From contig SCFE01000029.1 in NCBI GenBank assembly GCA_004352715.1, positions 2,402,496 to 2,466,495 of the forward strand: a DNA stretch of 64,000 bases, in the 5' to 3' direction. The position numbers were made by a program, and so were the translations under genes. The DNA is from Hofstenia miamia. Taxonomy: Eukaryota; Xenacoelomorpha; Acoela. A model generated the notes under the pieces. The model did not search any database and was not told where the DNA came from. It saw only the letters and a program-made list of their open reading frames with translations. Shown here in pieces: positions 1 through 9,740 of this stretch; positions within the stretch are counted from its first letter, which is position 1; every line of letters starts with the position of its first letter.

Positions 1-1615
1 TACTTTGCGATCAGCCTCTTCAATTTTTTCTTTGAACTTTGGATCATCAGGAATGGCTTTCATGCTGAATATGTAACTCTCAAAAGCATTTTTAGCCTGA
101 ATTCGCTCTCTCACTTTGTCATCTTCAGCTTTAAATTTTTCTGCTTCATGTACCATTCTTTCTACATCCGTTTTGTTTAAACGTCCACTGTCATTTGCAA
201 TTGTGATCTTCTTCTCCTTCCCACTACCTTTCTCTACAGCAGAGACGTTAAGAATCCCGTTTGCATCAATATCATAAGTAACTGTAATCTGAGGTACCCC
301 GCGTGGTGCAGGTGGTATTCCAGACAAATCAAATTTTCCAAGAAGGTTATTATCTTTAGTCATGGCACGTTCACCTTCGAAAACTTGAATTAATACACCA
401 GGCTGGTTATCAGAATAAGTAGTAAAAGTATCCTCCTTCTTACACGGTATAGTACTGTTGCGCTTAATCAATGTAGTAAAAACCCCACCAGCAGTTTCTA
501 ATCCAAGGGAAAGTGGAGTGACATCAAGCAAAAGTAGATCTGTCACAGCTTCATCCTTAACACCTGTAAGAATGGCTGCTTGAACAGCTGCACCATAAGC
601 CACAGCTTCATCAGGATTTATGCTCTTGTTTAGATTTTTGCTGTTAAAAAAGTCAGAAAGCAAACTTTGAATTTTAGGAATTCGAGTTGACCCACCAACT
701 AGCACAACTTCGTGAATGTCACTTTTCGCAAAACCAGCATCTTTCAACGATTTTTCAACTGGCTCTAAAGTTGACCGAAAGAGGTCTAAACAGATTTCAT
801 CAAATCGAGCTCTGGTCAGACTAGTGTAAAAGTCAATGCCTTCAAATAATGAATCTATTTCAATAGAAGCTTGTGCGCTAGATGATAATGTTCGTTTGGC
901 ACGTTCACAGGCTGTTCGCAATCTTCTTAATGAACGTTTATTAGTTGTGATATCCTTCTTGTGCTTACGTTTGAATTCTGCCACAAAGTGATTAACCATT
1001 CGGTTGTCAAAGTCTTCGCCACCTAAATGTGTGTTTCCAGCGGTTGACTTGACTTCAAAAATTCCATCATCGATGACAAGCACTGACACATCAAACGTAC
1101 CACCACCCAAATCGAAAATCAAAACATTCTTTTCTGAACCAACTTTTTTATCCAGACCATACGCAATAGCTGCTGCAGTGGGCTCGTTAATTATTCTTAG
1201 AACATTCAATCCTGCAATAAGGCCTGCGTCTTTTGTTGCCTGACGTTGGCTGTCGTTAAAGTAGGCAGGAACGGTTATGACAGCATCTGTCACATTTTGT
1301 CCCAAATAGGCTTCAGCAGTTTCCTTCATTTTAGTTAAAACCATTGATGATATTTCTTCTGCAGAAAAAGTCTTTGATTCATTTTTGAATTCGACTTGAA
1401 ACTTTGGACGATCAGCATCGATTACTTTGAAGGGCCAGTGTTTCATGTCACTTTGCACAGTTGTATCGTTGAATTTCCTTCCTATTAAACGTTTTGCATN
1501 GAGTTGTACGATTTCCTTGATCATTTGCAATTATCTCCACTTTTCCATGCTGAAATACGCCAACACAAGAGTAAGTAGTTCCAAGGTCGATTCCAATAGC
1601 AGGAGCTTTAGACAT
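1..1615 (-). CDS. Hsp70/Hsc70 cytosolic chaperone, 5' part, truncated by window edge
   Basis: ATP-dependent cytosolic/nuclear chaperone of the Hsp70 family. The start is the ATG at 1615; the protein opens [20 protein letters not shown], the canonical eukaryotic Hsp70 start and phosphate-1 loop. Also visible are [14 protein letters not shown] (phosphate 2), [24 protein letters not shown] (adenosine region), the linker [13 protein letters not shown] and most of the substrate-binding domain. Reading stops at the window edge near residue 568, so the lid and C-terminal tail (an EEVD end in cytosolic members) are outside. There is no intron, as in many inducible Hsp70s. A single N at 1500 hides about 90 bases: residues 39 to 68 are missing, and the frame closes exactly if 90 bases are restored there. 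Whether it is the heat-inducible or the constitutive paralogue is not decided by the protein; the promoter suggests inducibility. Family is certain, paralogue is not. Confidence 0.97.
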
Positions 1616-1681
1616 TATAGCGTTAACAATTCCTATTTGTCTGTTAATTTTTAAAAATGAATTCTCAATTTGAAATCTCGC

Positions 1682-1689
1682 TTTAAATA
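1682..1689 (-). promoter_or_regulatory. Probable TATA box of Hsp70
   Basis: The minus strand reads TATTTAAA, 67 bases upstream of the Hsp70 ATG and about 85 bases downstream of the heat-shock element. This spacing is plausible for a short 5' UTR. Assigned by position and motif only. Confidence 0.45.
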
Positions 1690-1698
1690 CTAGCAAAG

Positions 1699-1815
1699 AT
1701 TGCGCAACCAAATTCTATTTACTCTTTGTCGAATTGATCTACAGACTATTGCGCAATACAATGTAAGCGAATTGTCTAGAATGTTCATGCTAGCTACAGC
1801 ACTAAACTGCGCAAT
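1699..1815. promoter_or_regulatory. Three TTGCGCAA-like palindromes in the Hsp70 upstream region
   Basis: ATTGCGCAAC (1699-1708), ATTGCGCAAT (1748-1757) and ACTGCGCAAT (1806-1815) recur about every 50 to 58 bases on both sides of the heat-shock element. The central copy is the perfect palindromic C/EBP-type bZIP consensus. They may be bZIP stress-response sites; no binding evidence is available. Confidence 0.4.
1774..1786 (-). promoter_or_regulatory. Heat-shock element upstream of Hsp70
   Basis: GTCTAGAATGTTC holds two perfect inverted units (GAA at 1779-1781, TTC at 1784-1786) and a third unit with one mismatch (GTC for TTC at 1774-1776), spaced as nTTCnnGAAnnTTCn. It lies about 160 bases upstream of the Hsp70 start codon, where HSF sites are expected. 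The motif is read directly; function is inferred. Confidence 0.6.
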
Positions 1816-2529
1816 TTAATAAAAATGTAGCAATGCCATGCTACTTATAAAGCGAGGTTTCTCAAGTGGCTAGAAATTATGAAATCATTTACGCGCAAGC
1901 GAAACAATGGAATCATTTCACGAAATTTTAATTTTCCTAATTTTTCAAAAATTACAATTATAAGGATCCCACTACCACCTCGGAGAGCACGGCTGACAGC
2001 TGCTGCACTCAATGAGGCGATTGCAGGTGTTGATGAATTTCCGGATCGCATTGATGTGGATGATGTTGCTTTCCAACAAAGTGATGAGGACATCTTGAGG
2101 AGGATTTTGACAGTCCTGGTGTAGGACCACAGCCTGTGATGGTTCAAGTAACTGAACAGCTGGACGATGACCTCCTAGCTCATTTGGACAGCAGTGACTA
2201 CAACGACGAGGATACTTCTTTTGCTATTCTTTCTCTTTAACCCGCTGTACTAACTTCATCTGATGGCAGCATTTGGGATGTATGCGATACCTCTACAACT
2301 GGTAGACAACCGGGTTGAAATGTTTGTAATGTTGTTGCTCGTCTTAGGCCAGTTTTTCATACTAGTTCCTGTTCGGATGCATTTGAATCTTACTTTGGTG
2401 ACATCATGGATACAGCTGTTGCATACACCAATTTGAAAGGACGTTGCATTGCAAGGCAAAATAATACAAATTGGAAGAATGTTTCAAGAAAGGAATTGGA
2501 TGCTTTTGTTGGGCTTCATATGATTGCAG

Positions 2530-2572
2530 GTAAGACATAGCAAAATTGCTCTTGATGATTTGCTAATTTTAG
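2530..2572 (+). other. 43-base intron inside the piggyBac transposase
   Basis: The coding frame reads HMIA, is broken by stops, and resumes with VYKTNH. Removing GTAAGA...TTTTAG (2530-2572) joins the codon halves G and GG into Gly and restores the conserved piggyBac order. Donor and acceptor both fit consensus; 43 bases is near the minimum length for animal introns. Confidence 0.6.
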
Positions 2573-3147
2573 GGGTTTACAAGACCAATCACAATGATGC
2601 TGAAGAGCACTGGAGTATCCGCGATGGCCACAGTATTTCTGAGCTACAATGAGCTCTAATCGCTTCAAGCAAATCAAAAGAGCCCTCCGATTTGATGATG
2701 CCCTTCAAAGAGATTACACTGATACACTAGCCACAGTAAGATGCATCATTGAGCGACTGAGTGCTAATCTTAGCAGAAATTCCCGCCCGGGACCATACCT
2801 CTGTGTTAACGAACAACTAGTAAAATTCAACGGCCGAGTTCACTTCACACAAGACATACCAACCAAGCCTGATAAGTTTGGAATGAAGCTCTTTTGGATT
2901 TCAGAATCTGAGAAAACATTTCCCCTGAAGTGTTTTGTTTACGTTGGTGCAGGAACTCTTACTCAAGAACAACGAGATGCAAGTGAAACAGTTACAGAGA
3001 CGATTGTACTAAATCTAGAAAAAATTTCCTGGATAATGGCAGAAACTTGACAATGGATAATTGCTTCACGTCCATCTAGTTTATCTAAAAAGCTTGGCGA
3101 CAGTCAAACTACAATTGTTGGAACAGTGCGTTGGAACGGTTTCTTCC

Positions 3148-3374
3148 CAGGGCCGTGGCTAGGGGAGGGCCATGGGGGCATGGCCCTCCTTCTTGGGCCT
3201 CTGTGCCCCCCTTCCTTTTGACATTCTGGATACAAAACTCCAATACTAATGCAATTCTATTAAAAAATTCAATGAAAAAGGGTGAAACTATCTCTTATGA
3301 GTAAAACTATGATTAATTTATTGAACTTTGCGGGCTCATGGCCCCCCTAAATTTCAAATGCAAGCCACGGCCTG
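3148..3374. mobile_element. hAT-type MITE inserted in the piggyBac transposase
   Basis: A 227-base insert begins CAGGGCCGTGGCTAG and ends with the inverse of CAGGCCGTGGCTTGC. It is flanked by a perfect 8-base target-site duplication, TTTCTTCC (3140-3147 and 3375-3382). Eight-base duplications and CAGG termini are typical of hAT elements. It carries no ORF, is GC-richer than its surroundings, and its removal restores the piggyBac reading frame (NGFFPQDAKM). Confidence 0.88.
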
Positions 3375-3530
3375 TTTCTTCCACAAGATGCCAAGATGAA
3401 AGTGGGACGTCATCAGGATGACTCTATTCATTATTGTTTGTCAAACAACATGTTGTGCTCCTATTTTGACAAGCGTAAATACAAATGCCTTCTGCTTCTA
3501 TCAACGATGCAAAGCAACCCGCCAAACAAT

Positions 3531-6500
3531 GATAAGATAAGATAAGATAAGAGGTTCTATATTCAGATAAATATTTACAATTCAATAACTGATAATTTAT
3601 CTGAATAACGTCAAAAATTACAAAAAAATAACGAATCTACAAATTAACATACATTACAAAAAGTAACAATTCTTACAGGCTATGGATGAATTACTTTATA
3701 TTGTTATTTTAATGGCGAGTTATCATATAGTCATTGTTGTAAAATTTAAATCCTAACCATGATGTACCTGAAATATATTTTTAGATCTTGAATTCTGTTT
3801 ATGCGCAAATCCCGGGAATTTAATTGAATCATAAGGCGGTAGATTTCTTACTAGTTTAAAAATGCTAGCAAGGTATTCAAAATGACGAGTTGTTTTAGAA
3901 AGAGAATTGAACTAGAAATGTAATGTTTAGTTTTCGATGAATTTTTTGCTGAGATATTCAGTGCCCATTTTAATTGAATATCAAGTTTTCTATAAAGCAC
4001 ATCACTTAGATCAGTAAATAAAATGTTTGCATAATTAAGTTGGCTCATGATAAAAGCATGGAAGAATTGAATAACTGCTTAACTACTAGTTTCATACTTT
4101 TTATACCTATAGCTAGTTTTCTAACTGTTATGTTAATGTGAGTGTTGAACTTTAACTTTGAGTCAATGGTTACGCCTAAGTACTTGAAAGTGTCTACAAT
4201 AGGTACATTAACATTATTAATTTTCGAAGTCATTTTGGAAACATCTTAGTTATTTTTATTGGGCTGTAAAATACAAAATTCCGTCTTAGCTTCATTAATT
4301 ATCAACTTATGCATTGAAAAATATTTTGACAATTTGTTGCAATTGAATTCTATTGATTCCACTGCTGAGTGCATGATGTAATATCGCTGAAGATGCAGGT
4401 GTCATCGGCATATTGAATTAGATTGCAATTGGTTATTGACTGCATGTCATTTACATAAATNNNNNNNNNNNNNNNNNNNNNNNNNNNNNNNNNNNNNNNN
4501 NNNNNNNNNNNNNNNNNNNNNNNNNNNNNNNNNNNNNNNNNNNNNNNNNNNNNNNNNNNNNNNNNNNNNNNNNNNNNNNNNNNNNNNNNNNNNNNNNNNN
4601 NNNNNNNNNNNNNNNNNNNNNNNNNNNNNNNNNNNNNNNNNNNNNNNNNNNNNNNNNNNNNNNNNNNNNNNNNNNNNNNNNNNNNNNNNNNNNNNNNNNN
4701 NNNNNNNNNNNNNNNNNNNNNNNNNNNNNNNNNNNNNNNNNNNNNNNNNNNNNNNNNNNNNNNNNNNNNNNNNNNNNNNNNNNNNNNNNNNNNNNNNNNN
4801 NNNNNNNNNNNNNNNNNNNNNNNNNNNNNNNNNNNNNNNNNNNNNNNNNNNNNNNNNNNNNNNNNNNNNNNNNNNNNNNNNNNNNNNNNNNNNNNNNNNN
4901 NNNNNNNNNNNNNNNNNNNNNNNNNNNNNNNNNNNNNNNNNNNNNNNNNNNNNNNNNNNNNNNNNNNNNNNNNNNNNNNNNNNNNNNNNNNNNNNNNNNN
5001 NNNNNNNNNNNNNNNNNNNNNNNNNNNNNNNNNNNNNNNNNNNNNNNNNNNNNNNNNNNNNNNNNNNNNNNNNNNNNNNNNNNNNNNNNNNNNNNNNNNN
5101 NNNNNNNNNNNNNNNNNNNNNNNNNNNNNNNNNNNNNNNNNNNNNNNNNNNNNNNNNNNNNNNNNNNNNNNNNNNNNNNNNNNNNNNNNNNNNNNNNNNN
5201 NNNNNNNTTCATTTTAAGAGCCCATGAGGGGATATTTGAGGGACCACTTGATTTGTTGGTCTTAAGCTTAAGAATCGATGTAATAATTTCATAGGTAGTT
5301 GAGAATCGGAAATAAACTTCAGGTGTAAAGATTTTGTGTGAGAGGTTTTTGTGTTTAATAAGGGGGCCGTTGTAATTTCCTAAGTTGACAAAAGTCTTGT
5401 TTAATTCATTAGAAATTTCTAAATTGTCGGTTAGATTATTTCCATTTTGATCTTTAATCACATCAATTAAGTTTGATTTAGATTGGCATTTCTGGCCTTT
5501 TTATAGGCAGCAAAGTTCTTGTTAGTTCGAGAATTTATAAAATGTTTATATGCTTTGTTCGTTTCGCGAATTAAATCTTTACAAGTGTCAGATATCCAGG
5601 GTTTGTTAGAAAAAGTATTTGCTTTGGATTTGGTTGTGGATTTAACCATTATTTTCCTTTCAGGGCTAAATCTGTTGAGATAAAATTCAAAAATGTCTGA
5701 GAAATTTTTTAGCATTTCATTTATATTTGATGCAGAATATAAAGGAAACAATTTTCTGATGAGAGGGATGATTTAAAATTATTAATATTTTCAATACACT
5801 TTTCACGAGTTTTTATCTATTTCATTGTAATTTTTGGGGTTGAATGAGAAGACTTTTGAAATTTGATAGATGTAAAACAATGATCAGGAAATGGGCATTC
5901 AGCAGAGGTGTACTTGAAGTGTGTATTATTGTTTTCAGCTAATGCAATGGAGTCAATTAGAGTCCTACTCGATGATGTGATTCTAGTAGGCAATGTTTTA
6001 TTGGTCAATACAAGATTAAATGTGTTCAAGAACAGATCCATTTTACATTTATCATTAGCATTTAAATAATTGAGGTTCCACTCTCCGAAAAGTACTAAAT
6101 CATTATTTTCAGAACAGCAAGTGATCATTCTTCTTCTAGTTGTTCAATAAAAAAATTGGCGAATTTCTTATGCGGACAGTATGATACATTTAATAATTGT
6201 TTTTAAAATCTAGAATTTTTTATTGGGTTAGTAATTTCAGCCCATAGACCACTGTCAAAATTTGATGTGGTAGGACTTTTAATATCGTTGAGTATATTGG
6301 GATTGAATGACTTTGGAACTAAAAGTAATACACCTCCACCTTTTGATTTTCCTAACATATTGTTCAAAATTCTATCCTTTCTAAGTAGTGCAAAAGTTTC
6401 ATTAACAGACCATGTGCTATCTAGATCGTCAATCTTTATCCAAGTTTCAGAAATTGCGAAAATTAAATCATTTTTAGTATTTGAAACGAATTCCCTATAT

Positions 6501-7130
6501 TTGAAATTTTTAATACTTAGATTCTGAAAATTTAAATGTACGTAATTCACAATATCTGAACCGGTATTGCATTTTTTGATGTATCATTGAAAACTTAAAA
6601 TCGGACCGGGATTAGTGTCAATACCATATACTGCTAATAATAGGAAAATTATGAGAGAAATAAAAAATGAGTTTTTTAAATCGATTATGATAATACAAAT
6701 GCGCCTGGTTAAGAAAGTTAAAGCTGTTTTTGAATAGCAAATAGTTGAGTTATATGTCTTGAAGTAAAACTGTACTGGTAAGAGCAAGGCATCTTTATTG
6801 GATTTGAATGTCGAAATAAGGAAAATATAATAATTCGCACGACATAGTTAATAAAAAAGTATCTTAGCTGCTTAAGTAGATCGCTTATGGTGGCGGTGAC
6901 TTCAGAGTTAGAGCAATTTGCGGTGAATGAATTAGTAAGGCGCTGCATTGTTATAAAGTGCAGCAGTGTATTATTTATTTACCCTGGACGGGCGAGTAGG
7001 CGGGTGGTGCGGCAGGTTGCCAGCAAAAAGCGGCAAAAATCGAGGTGCAAAACTTTCAAGGACTTTGTTATTTGTCGGCATAGCTTTGAGGAATTGAATT
7101 GTGCGATAAGATGGAGGCTCGAAGAAAGAT
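3531..7130 (-). mobile_element. LINE (APE-endonuclease type), family A copy 1, with (GATAA)n tail
   Basis: A near full-length non-LTR retrotransposon lies antisense inside the piggyBac gene. Its 5' end is the GC-rich stretch near 6890-7130 and its 3' end is the GATAA repeat at 3531-3551. It replaces nothing in the host gene: piggyBac codons NND before it and SEKPEIV after it join in frame. The exact 5' junction and target duplication are not clear (GATAAG on the left, GATTAAG on the right). A 747-base gap (4461-5207) removes most of the reverse transcriptase. A second copy of its 3' end lies at 52.5-53.3 kb. Confidence 0.85.
3851..6550 (-). pseudogene. LINE family A ORF2: endonuclease and reverse transcriptase, degenerate
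   Basis: Read from 6550 downwards. The endonuclease is in two frames: MNYVHLNFQNLSIKNFKYRE, AISETWIK, then LVLFGEWNLNYL (usual GDFN changed to GEWN), LIDSIAL and FPDHCFTSI. A linker follows with KPWISDTCKDLIRE. The reverse transcriptase starts with KLKTNKSSGPSNIPSWALKM before the gap and ends with YVNDMQSITNCNLIQYADDT at about 4395-4460, which is the catalytic YADD box. After it come FKYLGVTIDSKLKF and a thumb region to about 3850. Stops and frameshifts separate the pieces, so it is not functional. The overall plan matches the CR1/Jockey-like group of LINEs; the clade is not settled. Confidence 0.8.
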
Positions 7131-7389
7131 TAAGTGAAAAGCCTGAGATTGTTTAATTTTATAACGAGACTAAGTCTGGTGTCGATAACTTAGACAAGTT
7201 TGTTCATACTTATTCCTATCAGCGGAAGTGTCGACGTGGGCAGACAACACAGAGCCTTTTTGCTGCTCTGGATAACTACACAGGTATTAATTCTTATATA
7301 GCAGAAGTTGCTGAAGGAAGAGATTTTAGTTTCTTGCTAAGTGCAATAAGAAACAGTCGACGCTTGTGTGACTTCCCTAAGTTGTAATC

Positions 7390-7980
7390 TGGAAAAACTT
7401 CAGTGTTATTTATGCAAGGATAATTGCAAAGCCTATTGATCACAAATCAGTTCAAAATATCTTGTTGGTATTATTGAATGGAATCCAATTTCGCTAAGAG
7501 ATTGGTATAAATGGTAATACTTTTTTCAAAATTTCCAAGTCAATCAAAATTTTATCGAGTAGGAACTGTGATGTAAAGAAATTAATTTTACAATCCCTAA
7601 AATTGGCAGTTTTTTGTTTCAATTTTTGTTTCTACCTCACTTTTGCCCCATGGGTACTCAATTTAGAAAAATCTTGCCCCATGCCTGCCCCGCCCCGCCT
7701 CACCTTGCCCCATGGGTCGACCCTCCCCACCTCCATCTCTGCTTCATATAATTGATTTTAAAACAAGACAAAAACATTGACACTCTATCGAAATTGTATT
7801 TGGGGTACAACAGACTTCAATTAACACAATCCGACTAACTGATGATACTGCGGAAACTGCTTCCAATTTTCGTAATTTTAGTAAATTTTTTAAAACTATA
7901 TATTTAAAATAATGATTCGCCTATGAGTTCATCTAAATTAATTTATTAGCTAATTGACAAGAGGCTTGCGAATTTGCTGT
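7390..7980. other. Non-coding 3' part of the piggyBac element with a GC-rich patch
   Basis: No gene is visible. Positions 7640-7735 hold a C-rich patch in which GCCCCATGGGT is repeated at intervals, unlike the AT-rich surroundings; it may be another short insertion. The rest is AT-rich sequence between the transposase end and the right terminus. Confidence 0.4.
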
Positions 7981-8017
7981 AGGGTCCATTGGACCCCAAT
8001 TATCATTAAAGGGTTAA
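7981..8017 (+). repeat. Right terminus of piggyBac with TTAA target site
   Basis: GGGTCCATTGGACCC (7982-7996) is a perfect palindrome about an axial T, as in the subterminal repeats of piggyBac elements. It is followed by CATTAAAGGG and TTAA (8014-8017), the terminal triplet and target site of the superfamily. The matching left end was not found. Confidence 0.6.
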
Positions 8018-8051
8018 CCTGCTTGTACATATATATATATATATATATATA

Positions 8052-8631
8052 NNNNNNNNNNNNNNNNNNNNNNNNNNNNNNNNNNNNNNNNNNNNNNNNN
8101 NNNNNNNNNNNNNNNNNNNNNNNNNNNNNNNNNNNNNNNNNNNNNNNNNNNNNNNNNNNNNNNNNNNNNNNNNNNNNNNNNNNNNNNNNNNNNNNNNNNN
8201 NNNNNNNNNNNNNNNNNNNNNNNNNNNNNNNNNNNNNNNNNNNNNNNNNNNNNNNNNNNNNNNNNNNNNNNNNNNNNNNNNNNNNNNNNNNNNNNNNNNN
8301 NNNNNNNNNNNNNNNNNNNNNNNNNNNNNNNNNNNNNNNNNNNNNNNNNNNNNNNNNNNNNNNNNNNNNNNNNNNNNNNNNNNNNNNNNNNNNNNNNNNN
8401 NNNNNNNNNNNNNNNNNNNNNNNNNNNNNNNNNNNNNNNNNNNNNNNNNNNNNNNNNNNNNNNNNNNNNNNNNNNNNNNNNNNNNNNNNNNNNNNNNNNN
8501 NNNNNNNNNNNNNNNNNNNNNNNNNNNNNNNNNNNNNNNNNNNNNNNNNNNNNNNNNNNNNNNNNNNNNNNNNNNNNNNNNNNNNNNNNNNNNNNNNNNN
8601 NNNNNNNNNNNNNNNNNNNNNNNNNNNNNNN
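8052..8631. other. Assembly gap (580 N)
   Basis: Unsequenced. It begins in a (TA)n tract at 8030-8051 and ends abruptly inside a Penelope-like sequence. Confidence 0.99.
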
Positions 8632-9336
8632 AGGTATGGTGATCAACAGCTAACAAAGAAACCTGAATTAATATATAAAGAACCAATATATTGGAAGTTG
8701 CCGTATATTGAAGAACACCAACAACTGCTAAATCTAAGAATATAAAAAATTAATGCGAAATTAAAATACACAAGAATAAGACCATTACAAGAAACTAAGA
8801 AGACCTGTAATATATTTCGCAACAAAGATCGAATTTAAGAGATGCTTGTTTCATCAATTGTATACAAGTTTACATTCGAAGAATGTCACCATTCTTACAT
8901 CGATGAAGCAAAGCGACATCTTCAAACTCGGGTTAATGAACATCTTTCAGGGCACTTAAATTCCAAAATTTATACTCATCAATATCGAGCAAACATCAAT
9001 AATTTTATGATCATTATGAAAATACCTAGTACTAAGATTTCTGAAGCCCTAATTATTAAGAACTCAAATAAACAAAGACTAATGAATAAACAAAGAACGA
9101 CCAACATATTGAATATCTTTTAGTGTATGCATATTTAACAAAATTAAATGTAGTGAATTGTAAATTATGTATATCTCAATGGATGTGTGCATTGCTCATC
9201 ATTTCCAAGTTTCTTAATAGGATTGGAGAAAATTTTTTGAAAAGGGTAAAAGAAAAGAATACCAGACTGCTTAAAGTTGAAGAAGAAGAAGAAGAAAAAT
9301 CTATATTCAGAAATTGTTTTAACAATAAATAGAAAT
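8632..9336 (+). pseudogene. Penelope-like element fragment, copy 1 (GIY-YIG endonuclease)
   Basis: This stretch is base-for-base the same as 10002-10706. It encodes the linker after the reverse transcriptase (IYWKLPYIEEHQQLLNLRI) and then the GIY-YIG domain at 8842-9123: SSIVYKFTFEECHHSYIDEA and KRHLQTRVNEHLSG. In the family the core reads YIGE, so Gly is replaced by Asp here. Two in-frame stops separate linker and nuclease. It ends at a (GAA)n tract (9280-9296) that is the tail of an antisense LINE. Confidence 0.85.
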
Positions 9337-9645
9337 ACTGATAGAAATTCTGAAAGCGTCAAGAAAGTAATACAAAATTAAACAAAGAAAAGAAAACAAC
9401 GAATATTTACAAATAAAAAGTGGTTAACTTGGGCTATGGCGATTGCTAGTTTCTATTAATAGAGTAATCAGGATTATAAAATTTATAACCTCGCCATTTC
9501 AGTTTTTTTATATTATAAGTGCAAAAATATTTTTTAATATTCATTTTAAAGTTTTTTAATTTACTTATTTGTTTAATATATTTTGGTAATTCATTCCACA
9601 TATTTATAGCAGTATTTAGAAATGAATTTTTCATTATTCGTTTTT
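9280..9645 (-). mobile_element. 3' end of a LINE, family B
   Basis: The minus strand at 9634-9446 encodes SFLNTAINMWNELPKYIKQI and ends GYKFYNPDYSINRN, the typical C-terminal end of a LINE ORF2 (pattern WNxLPxxI). A short 3' UTR follows, ending in TTC repeats at about 9296-9280, the tail of the element. A diverged copy lies in an SRRM1 intron at 47.5-47.9 kb. Confidence 0.75.
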
Positions 9646-9740
9646 TATACCTAATAGGTTAAATTATGTGTGTTCTTTTATTTTGTTTATTGACTAATTT
9701 TGCAGCAAGAGAGTCATTTTTGTAATATGGTAAGGNNNNN

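Larger units (their letters stand above)
1879..8013 (+). pseudogene. Dead piggyBac transposon, split by a LINE and a MITE
   Basis: Pieces of one piggyBac transposase lie in order on the plus strand. An acidic N-terminal piece is at 1879-2123; a conserved block with DAFESYFGDI and RKELDAFVGLHMIAG is near 2376-2529; MSSNRFKQIKRALRFDD follows at 2649; then GPYLCVNEQLVKFNGR, TKPDKFGMKLFW, MDNCFTS (first catalytic Asp region, near 3050) and TIVGTVRWNGFF before 3147. After the MITE the reading continues at 3383 to about 3530, stops at the LINE, and resumes at about 7136 with KPEIV, FYNETKSGVDNLDKF and NYTGINSYIA. Several in-frame stops make it inactive. The 3' end at 8013, with CATTAAAGGG followed by TTAA, fits a piggyBac terminus and its TTAA target. 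The left terminus was not found. Confidence 0.85.

Noticed and set aside
6887-7156. Plus-strand open frame of 89 codons
   Set aside because: It overlaps the LINE 5' end on the opposite strand and runs into the piggyBac frame; no conserved feature supports it.
9280-9300. (GAA)n tract as a microsatellite of interest
   Set aside because: It is explained as the tail of an antisense LINE and is short.
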